Assembly: GCA_902464615.1 (NCBI GenBank) | Contig: CABQKA010000002.1 | Span: forward strand, 159,814-223,813 | From: an uncultured Prevotella sp. | GTDB lineage: Bacteria; Bacteroidota; Bacteroidia; Bacteroidales; Bacteroidaceae | DNA: 64,000 nucleotides | Direction of reading: 5' to 3' | Shown here: positions 45,130-53,919 of the stretch, one piece after another | How the letters are laid out: each line of letters starts with the position of its first letter | How positions within the stretch are numbered: the first letter of the stretch is position 1 | Position numbers and translations under genes: made by a program | Notes under the pieces: model-generated | Seen by the model: the letters and a program-made list of their open reading frames with translations, nothing else | What the model was told of the DNA's origin: nothing | Databases searched by the model: none

Positions 45130-45234
45130 GGGCCTATTGCCGTCCGCACTTCCCCTATCCCCGCAAATCCTGGGCCTATTGCCGTCCGCACTTCCCCTAT
45201 CCCCGCAAACCCTGGGCCTATTGCCGTCCGTGCT
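45130..45234. repeat. 21-bp array with 42-bp higher-order period (five units)
   Basis: Five units of exactly 21 bp (starting 45130, 45151, 45172, 45193, 45214) alternate between type A (GGGCCTATTGCCGTCCG...) and type B (TCCCCTATCCCCGCAAA...). Units 1 and 3 are identical; 2 and 4 differ by one base; unit 5 differs from 1 at its 3' end. Confidence 0.88.
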
Positions 45235-45300
45235 CATTTTAATTCCACAGCTGCCGGGTGGAATCCGGGAGAGAGAGTCAGCCATATCGAAAATTCTTAC

Positions 45301-45308
45301 TATTTTTG
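45301..45308 (+). promoter_or_regulatory. Promoter -7 box of the AAA/DUF4276 pair
   Basis: TATTTTTG, 20 bases before the start at 45329. Confidence 0.45.
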
Positions 45309-45328
45309 TCCAGACAAAACAATCCGAC

Positions 45329-46540
45329 ATGTTGAAATCCGTCACTTTACGCGATTTTTTTTCTTTCAAGGGAGAAAAAACAATACAGTTGAACACCGGG
45401 CTTAACCTGTTGCTGGGTATCAACGGCAGTGGCAAGACCTCGTTTATCAACGCTTTGCGCCTGCTCTGTGAGGGCATAGGCGGCGCAGGATTGGAGAAAC
45501 TGATACAGGAGCAGTGGGGCGGCTATGCGCAGGTGGCCAACTGCAACGGAGACCGCGCGGTGCCCTACGTACAGGTGACTTATGAGTTCGACTACCGCTG
45601 CCTGAACGCGCTCAATGCCGCGGCCAACTTCGCGTCCGACGTTTTCTACCGCATCACCCTGCGCCCCAGCGGGAACAGCTACACGCTGGGCGAACTTGTG
45701 TACACGGAACACCAGCAACGGCCGGAACGGCAGTTCCGCTACCTGGATTTCAACAATGGCAATGGCCGCATCAGTACGCGGGAAGAGAACGGAAACATCA
45801 GTTTCCAAGAATATACGGGGGCCGACGTATCCGGGCAGGAACTTGCACTACGGCAGATCAATGACCCTATCCATTATTTGCCGACCCATACGTTGCGCCG
45901 CGCGATAGCCCAGATGGTGGCGTATGCCGACTTCAATGTGGGCGAAGGTAGCCGACTACGGCGTCCGGCGGAATTCACCACCTACGAACGGCTACTGCGT
46001 TCGGGCGAAAACCTGACGCAGATATTGAACGGGATGAAGTTGAACCATTTCTTTGACTTCGAGCGCTTGGAAGAAGCCTTCCGTTCCGTCAATCCGCAGT
46101 ACAAGAGCATCGAGTTCAGCAACCTGTACGGCCAAGCCTACCTTTCCTTGCACGAGCGCAACATGAGGCGGGCCATCGGCGCCCTCCACATGTCGGACGG
46201 GACACTGCGTTTCCTGCTGCTGGGCAGTATTTTCTACAATCCGCTCCGGGGCGCGCTGGTCGCCGTGGACGAACCGGAACGCGGGCTTCACCCGGACATG
46301 ATACGCTCCGTGGCGGCGATGATGAAGCACGCCGCGCGGCAGGGGCAGGTCATTGCGGCGACCCACTCGCCCCACTTGCTGAACCAGTTCGACCTGGAGG
46401 ATGTGCTGGTGTTTGAGAAAGACGAAGAAAACAGCACCGTGGTCCGCACGTTTACCGAGGAGGACTTTCCCGACTGGGAAGGCGAATACCTGCCCGGACA
46501 ATTGTGGCTGATGGGGCAGATAGGAGGCAAGCGATGGTGA
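45329..46540 (+). CDS. AAA family ATPase (OLD/ABC-type, defence-like)
   Basis: The 403-residue protein has Walker A GINGSGKTS (30-38) at the very N-terminus, a signature-like MSDGTLRFLLL, Walker B GALVAVDEPERGLHP and the switch histidine in AATHSPHLLNQF. This SMC/OLD-type AAA fold is common in defence systems paired with a nuclease-like partner. Translation upstream of 45329 is only the 21-bp array read as protein and is rejected. It overlaps the DUF4276 gene by seven bases, so the two products are probably partners. Confidence 0.9.
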   Translation: MLKSVTLRDFFSFKGEKTIQLNTGLNLLLGINGSGKTSFINALRLLCEGIGGAGLEKLIQEQWGGYAQVANCNGDRAVPYVQVTYEFDYRCLNALNAAANFASDVFYRITLRPSGNSYTLGELVYTEHQQRPERQFRYLDFNNGNGRISTREENGNISFQEYTGADVSGQELALRQINDPIHYLPTHTLRRAIAQMVAYADFNVGEGSRLRRPAEFTTYERLLRSGENLTQILNGMKLNHFFDFERLEEAFRSVNPQYKSIEFSNLYGQAYLSLHERNMRRAIGALHMSDGTLRFLLLGSIFYNPLRGALVAVDEPERGLHPDMIRSVAAMMKHAARQGQVIAATHSPHLLNQFDLEDVLVFEKDEENSTVVRTFTEEDFPDWEGEYLPGQLWLMGQIGGKRW

Positions 46541-47190
46541 CGCTGCGGGTCATCGTGGAAGGCGGCGTGGCGCCCACGAATGTAGACGCCGCGACGGCGA
46601 ACAACGTGGAAGCGCTGCGCGAGGCGTTGCACCGGTTCTTTGCCCGCCTGCTGGGGAGGGACGATGTGGACCTCATTGTCGACATGGGCTGGGGCTGCCG
46701 GAGCGCGGCCAAACGCCTGGCCAACGACCCGCAGGCCGCTTTCCTTTACGTGGATTCCGACGCGCCCTACGAACGCCGGACGGAGTGGTTCGACCGGCTG
46801 GCCAACCCCGTCCGGCCGGAGAACAGCATCGTCCTCCCGGCGGCGGCGCGCGAGCGCGTCTTTTTCATGGTGCAGGAAATGGAGGCGTGGTTTCTGAAAC
46901 AGCCAGCTTGTCTGGAACGCTGGGCCGCGGCCGAAGGCTACGAGCGCCAGCATCCGGAGGAAACGCTGGCCGACCATTCGCTGCTGCGCGGCGGGGATGT
47001 GGAGAATATCGCCAAACCTTCGGAAAAGCTGGAAATCTTGATGCGGCACTTTTTTCCTAAAAAGGGGAAAAAGAAAATTTACGGCAAACTGAGGACAGCG
47101 CCCGGCCTGCTCGACGCGCTGGACGCCGCCGCGTTGCGCGATGTGGACCGCGAACTGCAACGCTTCGCCGCCTGCGCGACCTGTCCGTAG
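46534..47190 (+). CDS. DUF4276 family protein (TOPRIM-like, defence partner)
   Basis: The 218-residue protein has RVIVEGG at the start, AAFLYVDSDAPYERR in the middle and MVQEMEAWFLKQP, the DUF4276 pattern, with acidic residues placed as in TOPRIM folds (E, DxD, E). Members are found beside AAA ATPases in abortive-infection-type loci, where the TOPRIM protein acts as nuclease once released or activated. That role is inference here. A 21-bp array follows the stop codon at a distance of about 45 bases. Confidence 0.82.
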   Translation: MVTLRVIVEGGVAPTNVDAATANNVEALREALHRFFARLLGRDDVDLIVDMGWGCRSAAKRLANDPQAAFLYVDSDAPYERRTEWFDRLANPVRPENSIVLPAAARERVFFMVQEMEAWFLKQPACLERWAAAEGYERQHPEETLADHSLLRGGDVENIAKPSEKLEILMRHFFPKKGKKKIYGKLRTAPGLLDALDAAALRDVDRELQRFAACATCP

Positions 47191-47229
47191 CCGTATTTCC
47201 GCCCGTCAGCCGCGCCTTCGTCCCGCCCA

Positions 47230-47292
47230 CACGGGCCTTAGTCACGTAAATTCTGGGCTTAGCCCCGTAGCGACGGGCCTTAGGCCCGCGGG
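47230..47292. repeat. 21-bp-period intergenic array (three units)
   Basis: GGGCCTTAGTCACGTA, GGGCTTAGCCCCGTAG and GGGCCTTAGGCCCG have their TTAG at 47238, 47259 and 47280, exactly 21 bp apart. Confidence 0.78.
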
Positions 47293-47422
47293 AGGCGCAA
47301 GGAGCGGTGGGGATGGCGGCGCGGAGCAGGAGAGGCGCGCGGGCGGCGCACGGACGGCGGGGCTGCAGGCCACGCGCATTGAAAAAATCAGGGCAAAAAA
47401 GAGGCAGGTGGGCGAAAATCCG

Positions 47423-47431
47423 TATATTTGC
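47423..47431 (+). promoter_or_regulatory. Promoter -7 box of the DUF2723 gene
   Basis: TATATTTGC, 51 bases before the start at 47482. Confidence 0.5.
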
Positions 47432-47481
47432 ACCTTGTATCATACAAAGAAGCTCATAACGAAAGTGTTTCCCTTTCTTTC

Positions 47482-50400
47482 ATGAAACAGTATCATCTTG
47501 TCAACAACCTGACCGGTTGGATTATCTTTGCCATAGCGGCCTTCACGTATTGTTCGACCGTGGAGCCGACGGCAAGTTTCTGGGACTGTCCCGAGTTTAT
47601 CACAACGGCTTACAAACTGGAGGTGGGCCACCCGCCCGGCGCGCCCTTCTTCATGCTGACGGCCAACTTCTTCACGCTCTTTACGGACGACCCGACGAAA
47701 GTGGCGCTGTGCGTCAACATCATGTCGGCGTTGATGTCGGCCGCGTGCATCCTGTTCCTGTTCTGGACGGTGACGCACCTGTCGCGTAAGCTGCTGTGCA
47801 AAGGCGGCTACCCCGGTTCGGTGTGGCAGACGGTGCTGGTCATGGCCACCGGCGTGGCCGGCGCGCTGGCCTATACGTGGAGCGACACGTTCTGGTTCTC
47901 GGCCGTGGAGGGCGAGGTCTATGCCTACTCCTCCATGATTACGGCGCTGGTGTTCTGGCTCATCCTGAAGTGGGAGGACCACGCTGACGAGCCGCACTCG
48001 GACCGTTATCTGGTGCTTATCTTTTACCTGACGGGCCTCTCCATCGGCGTCCACCTGCTGAACTTGCTGTGCCTGCCGGCCATAACGCTGGTCTACTACT
48101 TCCGCAAGCACCCGCAGGCCACTACGCGCGGCTCGCTCGGGGCACTGGCCATCTCCATCCTGCTGGTGGCGGCGGTGCTCTACGGCGTGGTGCCGGGCAT
48201 CGTGAAAGTGGGCGGCTGGTTCGAGCTCTTCTTTGTCAACACGCTGGGCCTGGGCTTCAACAGCGGCCTGGTGGTCTATATCTTCGTGCTGGTGGGCGTG
48301 GTGCTCGCGGCCATATACAGCACGAGCGGCACTAACCGCCGGCTCATCTCGGCTCTCTACGTCCTCTCCGTCGGCCTGTTGGGCATCCCCTTCATCCTGG
48401 GCCACGGCTGGATGGCCGTAGTGTCCGGCGCGCTGCTGCTGGCCGTGCTGGCCTGGCTGCTCCACTTCCGCGGCAAGAACGGCGAGTACGTGCTGCGCAA
48501 ACGCTTCCTGAACACGTCGCTCCTGTGCATGCTCATGCTGATGATAGGCTACTCGTCGTATGCCGTCATCGTGATCCGCTCGACGCAGAACACACCGATG
48601 GACCAGAACTCCCCGGAGGACATCTTCACCTTGGGCACATACCTGGGCCGCGAGCAGTACGGCGACACGCCGCTCTTCTACGGTCCGGCCTATACCTCCA
48701 TTCCCTGCTACCAGCGCCAGATGACGACCGACCCGGCGACGGGCCAGCAGCACTTCGTGACCTACACCGACCGCACCGGCGCGGAGCAGTATGCCGTAAC
48801 CGTCATGACGGAGAAAGGGTCGCGCCTGCAGCGCCACGAGAAGAAGACGGCCGACGAACCGGACCGCTACGACCGCATGGACACCCAGGAGGGCGCCATC
48901 TACCCCGGGCCGATGAAGATGTTCTTCCCCCGCATCTATTCCCAGGCCCACGCCGACAGCTACGAGCAGTGGCTCGGCGGAGTGGACAAGCACGAGGCCG
49001 AAGCCACGTGGGACACGCCCTACGGACCCGAGTCCTCCTATGGCGAAATGCCCTCGCAGGGAGCCAACCTGCGCTTCTTCCTCAGCTACCAGGTGAACTA
49101 CATGTACTGGCGGTATTTCATGTGGAATTTCGCCGGCCGGCAAAACGACATCCAGGGCCACGGCGGTCCCGAAAACGGCAACTGGATTACGGGATTCCCG
49201 TTCATCGACAACGCCCTCTACGGCGACCAGTCCGCACTGCCCGACGCGCTCAAGGACAACAAGGGCCGCAACGCCTTCTACTGCCTGCCGCTCCTGCTGG
49301 GCCTCTGCGGCCTCTTCTGGCAGGCCTTCCGCGGCCAGCGCGGCGTCCAGCAGTTCTGGGTCGTATTCTTCCTCTTCTTCATGACCGGCCTGGCCATCGT
49401 CCTCTACCTGAACCAGACGCCGGGGCAGCCGCGTGAGCGCGACTATGCCTATGCCGCCTCGTTCTACGCCTATGCCATTTGGATCGGGCTGGGTGTGGCC
49501 GCCTTGGCCGAATGGCTGACGCGGGCCTTGCGTGGCCGCGAGAAAGTCGCCGTCGGCGTGGCCTCCGCCGTCGCCCTGGCCGTGCCGCTCCAGATGGTAA
49601 GCCAGACGTGGGACGACCACGACCGCTCCGAGCGCTATGCCTGCCGCGATTTTGGCCTGAACTATCTGAACACGTTGCCCGACAAGGGAATGCCCATCAT
49701 CTTTACCAACGGCGACAACGACACCTTCCCCCTGTGGTACGCGCAGGAGACCGAGGGCCAGCGCACCGATGCCCGCGTCTGCAACCTCTCTTATCTGCAG
49801 ACCGACTGGTACACCGACCAGATGCGCCGCCAGGCCTACGAGTCCGCCCCGCTGCCCATCGCGTGGTCGCGCTACGAGTACGTGGACAACCGCGGCCGCG
49901 GCTTCGATTACTACGAGGTGAAGCCCGAGATGCGCGCCGAGCTCGACAGCGTGAAAGCACGCACCGGCGTGAACACCTACGAACTGACCTACCTCATCGA
50001 CCACTACGTCCGCGGCCGCGTACGCAACGACCAGCCCGGCATTATGCCCACCGACTCCGTCGTAGTCAAGGTGGACAAGGCCGAAATCCTGAAGTCGGGC
50101 ATGATGCTTCCCTACGGCAAGGACTCCATTCCCGAATACATGACCATCTCCTTCCGCGGCAAGGGCAGCATTACCAAGAGCGAGATGATGATTTACGAAA
50201 TGGTGGCCCGTAACGGCTGGAAGCGCCCCATCTACATGTCCGTCACGCTCGGCGGCCTCGGCTCGACCAACTTCGCCGGACTGGACGACTACCTCGTACT
50301 CGAAGGCCTGGCCTACCGCCTCACGCCGTTCCGCCACCCGCGCGGCGCCGACGGCCACCCCGCCACGGTCATCGACACCGAGAAAATGTACGACAACCTC

Positions 50401-50967
50401 ATGAACCGCTTCCGCTACGGCAACGTGAAGCAGCCCGGCATTTACCTCGACGAGACCGTTACCCGCATGTGTGCCACCCACCGCAACATGTTCTGCATCC
50501 TCGTGGAGCAGCTGTTGCGCGAAGGCAAGAAGGACAAGGCGCTCAAGGCCCTGCGCAAGTGCAAGGAAGAGTTGCCGCCCGAAAACACCCCCTATGACGA
50601 GTACGACTACAACGTGGCCAGCCTCTGGCTCGAGGCCGGCGACAAGAAGGAAGCCGCCCGCGTGGCCATGGCCGTAGGCAACCGCGTCATCCAGCAGCTC
50701 GCCTGGGCCAGCAGCCTAGGTGAGGAGCGCGTGCAGAATATGCTCAGCGACTGCTACCGCGACCTTCGCGTGGCCTACGCTACGGCCGACATCATCAGCT
50801 CCAGCGACCCCGCGGCCTACAAGGCTTTCGAGCAGCGCCTGGTGCGCATGGAGAACTCCGTGGCCGCCCGCGCCGTGCTCAACTGGCTCCAGCAGTCGCA
50901 AGAGCCTGCCTACGGCTCGCCCGGCATTCCGGCAACCAACTTCGGCGGATACGGCGCAGGGCTATGA
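47482..50967 (+). CDS. DUF2723 family membrane protein (protein O-glycosyltransferase-like)
   Basis: The 1161-residue protein has the DUF2723 N-terminus (ASFWDCPEFITTAYKLEVGHPPGAPFF, acidic residue in the first loop) and about a dozen membrane segments. A large soluble C-terminal part (about 620-1161) with helical TPR-like end (LVEQLLREGKKDKALKALRKCKEE) follows. The family resembles GT-C fold glycosyltransferases (TMEM260-like) that use lipid-linked sugars; the activity is inferred from the fold. It overlaps the deacetylase gene by four bases. Confidence 0.88.
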   Translation: MKQYHLVNNLTGWIIFAIAAFTYCSTVEPTASFWDCPEFITTAYKLEVGHPPGAPFFMLTANFFTLFTDDPTKVALCVNIMSALMSAACILFLFWTVTHLSRKLLCKGGYPGSVWQTVLVMATGVAGALAYTWSDTFWFSAVEGEVYAYSSMITALVFWLILKWEDHADEPHSDRYLVLIFYLTGLSIGVHLLNLLCLPAITLVYYFRKHPQATTRGSLGALAISILLVAAVLYGVVPGIVKVGGWFELFFVNTLGLGFNSGLVVYIFVLVGVVLAAIYSTSGTNRRLISALYVLSVGLLGIPFILGHGWMAVVSGALLLAVLAWLLHFRGKNGEYVLRKRFLNTSLLCMLMLMIGYSSYAVIVIRSTQNTPMDQNSPEDIFTLGTYLGREQYGDTPLFYGPAYTSIPCYQRQMTTDPATGQQHFVTYTDRTGAEQYAVTVMTEKGSRLQRHEKKTADEPDRYDRMDTQEGAIYPGPMKMFFPRIYSQAHADSYEQWLGGVDKHEAEATWDTPYGPESSYGEMPSQGANLRFFLSYQVNYMYWRYFMWNFAGRQNDIQGHGGPENGNWITGFPFIDNALYGDQSALPDALKDNKGRNAFYCLPLLLGLCGLFWQAFRGQRGVQQFWVVFFLFFMTGLAIVLYLNQTPGQPRERDYAYAASFYAYAIWIGLGVAALAEWLTRALRGREKVAVGVASAVALAVPLQMVSQTWDDHDRSERYACRDFGLNYLNTLPDKGMPIIFTNGDNDTFPLWYAQETEGQRTDARVCNLSYLQTDWYTDQMRRQAYESAPLPIAWSRYEYVDNRGRGFDYYEVKPEMRAELDSVKARTGVNTYELTYLIDHYVRGRVRNDQPGIMPTDSVVVKVDKAEILKSGMMLPYGKDSIPEYMTISFRGKGSITKSEMMIYEMVARNGWKRPIYMSVTLGGLGSTNFAGLDDYLVLEGLAYRLTPFRHPRGADGHPATVIDTEKMYDNLMNRFRYGNVKQPGIYLDETVTRMCATHRNMFCILVEQLLREGKKDKALKALRKCKEELPPENTPYDEYDYNVASLWLEAGDKKEAARVAMAVGNRVIQQLAWASSLGEERVQNMLSDCYRDLRVAYATADIISSSDPAAYKAFEQRLVRMENSVAARAVLNWLQQSQEPAYGSPGIPATNFGGYGAGL

Positions 50968-51575
50968 TCATCGAGCAGCCCGCCAAGTTCCTGCGTTGGC
51001 TCTATCCCGAAGCCTTGTGGCGCATGGACCCCACCGAGCGGGCGGTCTACCTCACCTTCGACGACGGGCCCATCCCCGAAGTCACGCCATGGGTGCTCTC
51101 GGTCCTCGACCACTACGGCGTGCGCGCCACCTTCTTCATGGTGGGCGACAACGTGCGCAAGCATCCCCGTGAATTCGTCATGGTGCGTCGCAGCGGCCAC
51201 CGCCTCGGCAACCACACGTTCAATCACATCGGCGGCTTCCGCCACGGCGTCAGCTCCTATGTGCGCAACGTCGACAAGGCCAACGTCTACCTGCAGACCG
51301 ACCTTTTCCGCCCGCCCCACGGATGGATGAAGTGGCGGCAGTATTTCGCCATACGCGAGCGCTACCGTGTCGTCATGTGGGACCTTGTCACCCGCGACTA
51401 CTCCACGCGGCTCAACGGCCGCGACGTCCTGCTCAACGTGCGCCGCTACGCCCGGCCCGGCAGCATCATCACGTTCCACGACTCGCTTAAGAGCCAGGAC
51501 AAGCTGCTCTACGCCCTGCCGCGCGCCATCGAGTGGCTCCAGTCCCAAGGATACGCTTTCCGTGTTTTCGACTGA
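50964..51575 (+). CDS. Polysaccharide deacetylase family protein (NodB-like)
   Basis: The 203-residue protein has NodB motifs LTFDDGP (metal Asp pair), LGNHTFNH (metal His pair), FRPPHG and GSIITFHDS. It removes N- or O-acetyl groups from a glycan, perhaps peptidoglycan. It has no clear signal peptide, so it may be cytoplasmic or start differently. ATGA overlap with the DUF2723 gene implies coupled translation. Confidence 0.9.
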   Translation: MIIEQPAKFLRWLYPEALWRMDPTERAVYLTFDDGPIPEVTPWVLSVLDHYGVRATFFMVGDNVRKHPREFVMVRRSGHRLGNHTFNHIGGFRHGVSSYVRNVDKANVYLQTDLFRPPHGWMKWRQYFAIRERYRVVMWDLVTRDYSTRLNGRDVLLNVRRYARPGSIITFHDSLKSQDKLLYALPRAIEWLQSQGYAFRVFD

Positions 51576-51582
51576 CGAAGGC

Positions 51583-52581
51583 ATGACCACCGAATCCGCC
51601 ATACTGTCATCCCGGCAAGTGAAAGCCGAGGCCGCGCGCCTCGGCTTTTGCGCGTGCGGACTGGCCGAGGCCGGGCCCGTTGCGCCCGAACGCGCCGCCT
51701 ACGTGCGCCGCTGGCTCGAGGCCGGCTGCCACGGCGGCATGGCCTATCTTGAGCGCCACGCCCCGCTGCGTCTCGACCCCCGCCTGCTGCACCCCGGGGC
51801 GCGCACCGTCGTCGCCGTCGCCTTGCCCTACGCCCCCGCCGCCCCCCTCCGTCCCGGCGGCTACACGCTGGCCCGCTATGCCCTCGGGCACGACTACCAC
51901 GACGTGGTCCGCGGGCGCCTGCGCCGCCTCATGGCCGCCCTCGGGCTGGAAGAGGGGCGCGACGGCCGCCCCTTCTGCGACACCGCCCCCCTCGACGAGC
52001 GCTACTGGGCCGAGCGTTGCGGCATCGGCTGGACGGGCCGCAACCGCCAGCTCTTCGTACCCGGCTACGGCTGCTACGTCTTTCTCGGCGAACTCGTCCT
52101 GTGCCGTCCTGCCGACGCCTACGACGTCCCCATGTCCCCGCGTTGCGGCGATTGCCGCCGCTGTCTCGACGCCTGTCCCGCCGGCGCCCTGAGCGCCAGC
52201 GGACTCGACGCCCGCCTTTGCCTTTCGTATCTTACCATTGAGCACCGCGGCCCGCTGCCGCCCGGCACGGGCCGCCGCATGGGCCGTTGCATCTACGGCT
52301 GCGACCGTTGCGCCGAGGCCTGTCCCTGGAACCGCGCCCTCACCGGCGGGGCCGACCCCGAGTTCCGTCCCTCCGACGCGCTCCGCGCCATGACGCCCGC
52401 CGACTGGCAGGCGCTGACCCCCGAGGCCTACCGTGCCCTGTTCCGCGGCAGCGCCGTGCGCCGCGCCAAGTTCGAGGGCCTGCAGCGCAACATCCGTGCC
52501 GTGGCTGCCGCGGCACAGCCAGGCGCACCCGCCGCATCGCCGCCGCAGCCAGCCGACGACGGCGAAAATGCCCCGAAATAG
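51583..52581 (+). CDS. queG: Epoxyqueuosine reductase QueG
   Basis: The 332-residue protein has the QueG pattern: DTAPLDERYWAERCGIGWTGRN in the cobalamin-binding part, then two 4Fe-4S motifs, CGDCRRCLDACPAGAL and CIYGCDRCAEACPWN. It reduces epoxyqueuosine to queuosine at tRNA position 34 in the last step of queuosine synthesis. It starts seven bases after the deacetylase gene. The Ala/Pro-rich C-terminal 30 residues are a variable tail. Confidence 0.93.
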   Translation: MTTESAILSSRQVKAEAARLGFCACGLAEAGPVAPERAAYVRRWLEAGCHGGMAYLERHAPLRLDPRLLHPGARTVVAVALPYAPAAPLRPGGYTLARYALGHDYHDVVRGRLRRLMAALGLEEGRDGRPFCDTAPLDERYWAERCGIGWTGRNRQLFVPGYGCYVFLGELVLCRPADAYDVPMSPRCGDCRRCLDACPAGALSASGLDARLCLSYLTIEHRGPLPPGTGRRMGRCIYGCDRCAEACPWNRALTGGADPEFRPSDALRAMTPADWQALTPEAYRALFRGSAVRRAKFEGLQRNIRAVAAAAQPGAPAASPPQPADDGENAPK

Positions 52582-52591
52582 AAAAAACATC

Positions 52592-52610
52592 ACCCGGAAT
52601 TTGGCCGGGT
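52592..52610 (+). terminator. Possible terminator after queG
   Basis: ACCCGG (52592-52597) pairs with CCGGGT (52605-52610) and is followed by AGATGATTTT. It overlaps the -33 element of the tRNA promoter, so it could serve both. Confidence 0.4.
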
Positions 52611-52632
52611 AGATGATTTTGTCTAACTTTGC
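52600..52632 (+). promoter_or_regulatory. Promoter of tRNA-Gln
   Basis: TTTG (52600-52603), 20 bases, TAACTTTGC (52624-52632): a full consensus match. Confidence 0.72.
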
Positions 52633-52659
52633 GCCGTTGTTTCACGACAACCCCGACAT

Positions 52660-52731
52660 TGTCCCATGGTGTAATGGTTAGCACTAGAGGTTTTGGTTCT
52701 CTCAGTCCCCGTTCGAATCGGAGTGGGACAA
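52660..52731 (+). tRNA. tRNA-Gln (anticodon TTG)
   Basis: Acceptor TGTCCCA pairs with TGGGACA; anticodon loop TTTTGGT gives TTG at 52693-52695; T arm with GTTCGAATC. CCA is not encoded. A terminator follows. Confidence 0.93.
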
Positions 52732-52743
52732 CAGTCATCCTTC

Positions 52744-52772
52744 GCCCCGCGCACGTTGCGCGGGGCTTTTTT
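52744..52772 (+). terminator. Terminator of tRNA-Gln
   Basis: GCCCCGCGC (52744-52752) pairs with GCGCGGGGC (52758-52766), then six Ts. Confidence 0.9.
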
Positions 52773-52783
52773 AATGCCTTCCT

Positions 52784-53350
52784 ATGAGTTCGCTTTTCCA
52801 GTTCCGCGTCGGCAACGGCTTCCGCCTCGAGTCCGACTGGGTCAGCCTCACGTTCGCCCCCGGCCGCGGCCCGCAGGCGTCGCTGCGCGTGCGCGGCGGG
52901 CATGCCGACGTCCTGCTCCCTGCCGGTTTCGACTTCTCGCGGCCCGCCGCTCAGGCCTGGGCCAACCGCGTCGTGGTCGAGCTGCTGCGGCGCCGTGCCC
53001 AGGAAGTCCTGCCCGCACGCCTCGACGCGCAGGCCCGCCGCCACGGTCTGCGCTACCGCCGCGTCGTGGTGAAGAACGTGCGTAGCCGCTGGGGGAGCTG
53101 CTCTGCCGACGGCAACATCAACCTTTCCCTTTGGCTCATGCTCCTTCCCGTCCGTTTCGTCGACTACGTCATCGCCCACGAACTGGCCCATCTCGACGAG
53201 ATGAACCACGGCCCGCGCTTCTGGGCCGTGGCCGACCGCCTGCTCGGCAGTCCCGGCGCGGCGCGTGCCGCCGAACGTGACCTGCGCGCCTATTGTCGCA
53301 CCCGCTGGGGCACGCCCGCCGCCGGCGCCGCAGCGGGCGGCGGGCAGTAA
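52784..53350 (+). CDS. YgjP-like (DUF45, M48-type) metallopeptidase
   Basis: The 188-residue protein has VRSRWGSCSADGNINLSLWLMLLP and the zinc motif VIAHELAHLDEMNHGPRFW (HExxH plus downstream H), the signature of YgjP/WLM-type metallopeptidases. Substrates are unknown. It begins 12 bases after the tRNA-Gln terminator, so a promoter must lie within or before that terminator. The C-terminus (GTPAAGAAAGGGQ) is low-complexity. Confidence 0.9.
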   Translation: MSSLFQFRVGNGFRLESDWVSLTFAPGRGPQASLRVRGGHADVLLPAGFDFSRPAAQAWANRVVVELLRRRAQEVLPARLDAQARRHGLRYRRVVVKNVRSRWGSCSADGNINLSLWLMLLPVRFVDYVIAHELAHLDEMNHGPRFWAVADRLLGSPGAARAAERDLRAYCRTRWGTPAAGAAAGGGQ

Positions 53351-53356
53351 CAGCAA

Positions 53357-53386
53357 GGCCGGACCCGCCGCGCGGCGGGTCCGGCC
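53357..53386. terminator. Perfect 30-bp GC palindrome between convergent genes
   Basis: Bases 53357-53371 are the exact reverse complement of 53372-53386. It lacks a T-run on either side; it probably ends both convergent transcripts. Confidence 0.6.
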
Positions 53387-53418
53387 TGTATCGTGGGGCT
53401 ATGTGCGCTCCCCGCCGG

Positions 53419-53823
53419 TCAGCTCTTCGATCCGGTGAACACCCACGTGTAGCTGCCAGCATCGTAGGTTATCGTGAGCGTGCCGTTTTTGAACGTCCCG
53501 TAGATGGCATACTGGCTTTCCGAGCTCAGCCCTACGCTACCGTCAGCGTTTTCCGTGCAGGTGAGGAATACCGGTTCAAAGTCCTGGCCGAACGTCTCGC
53601 AGACCAGTTCGAACGTGACCGTGTTCGCAGCCCGGCGCTCCAGCGTGGCATAGGCCGGCGCGGGTGAGTCGGTGGCGTTGATCGGTTTCGTAGTGCCGGC
53701 GTAGTTGCCGCTCACCATAGTGCCTGCGTCTACGGGCGAATCGTCATCGTCGCTGCATCCCGTGAAGGCGAGGAAAGCCGTCAGCAGGACAGCCAGCAGT
53801 CCCAAAGTCTGTAATCTTCTCAT
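53419..53823 (-). CDS. Small lipoprotein of unknown function
   Basis: The 134-residue protein has a lipoprotein signal (LLAVLLTAFLAFTGC, C23) followed by SDDDD, as in surface-exposed Bacteroidales lipoproteins. The body looks like a small beta-barrel or lipocalin-like fold (GTFKNGTLTITYDAGSYTWVFTG), without a family match. It has its own -7 box at 53864-53872. Confidence 0.8.
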   Translation of the reverse strand: MRRLQTLGLLAVLLTAFLAFTGCSDDDDSPVDAGTMVSGNYAGTTKPINATDSPAPAYATLERRAANTVTFELVCETFGQDFEPVFLTCTENADGSVGLSSESQYAIYGTFKNGTLTITYDAGSYTWVFTGSKS

Positions 53824-53863
53824 ACGTCACAATTATTATAGATTAGTAATAAAGGTTTGCGGT

Positions 53864-53872
53864 GCAAAGGTA
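53864..53872 (-). promoter_or_regulatory. Promoter -7 box of the small lipoprotein gene
   Basis: TACCTTTGC on the minus strand, 40 bases before the start. Confidence 0.55.
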
Positions 53873-53919
53873 GGGCAGAGTACGTTCCCGGTCCGCTGCG
53901 CTTTGTGGCGGGATTGGCC

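Noticed and set aside
45130..45234. CRISPR array
   Set aside because: Units are contiguous 21-mers in an A-B pattern without unique spacers, and no cas genes are nearby.
45113..45328. N-terminal extension of the AAA ATPase with a 14-residue repeat
   Set aside because: It is only the 21-bp DNA array read in frame (21 is divisible by three). The ATPase fold begins at 45329, and a promoter -7 box lies at 45301.
47440..50481. Very long antisense open frame opposite the DUF2723 gene
   Set aside because: It follows from high GC at codon position three of the real gene. Its product is low-complexity, His/Val/Gly/Arg-rich, with no family features. The same holds for the antisense frames at 4084-5388, 37338-39398, 55365-57437, 58700-61114 and 62374-63942.
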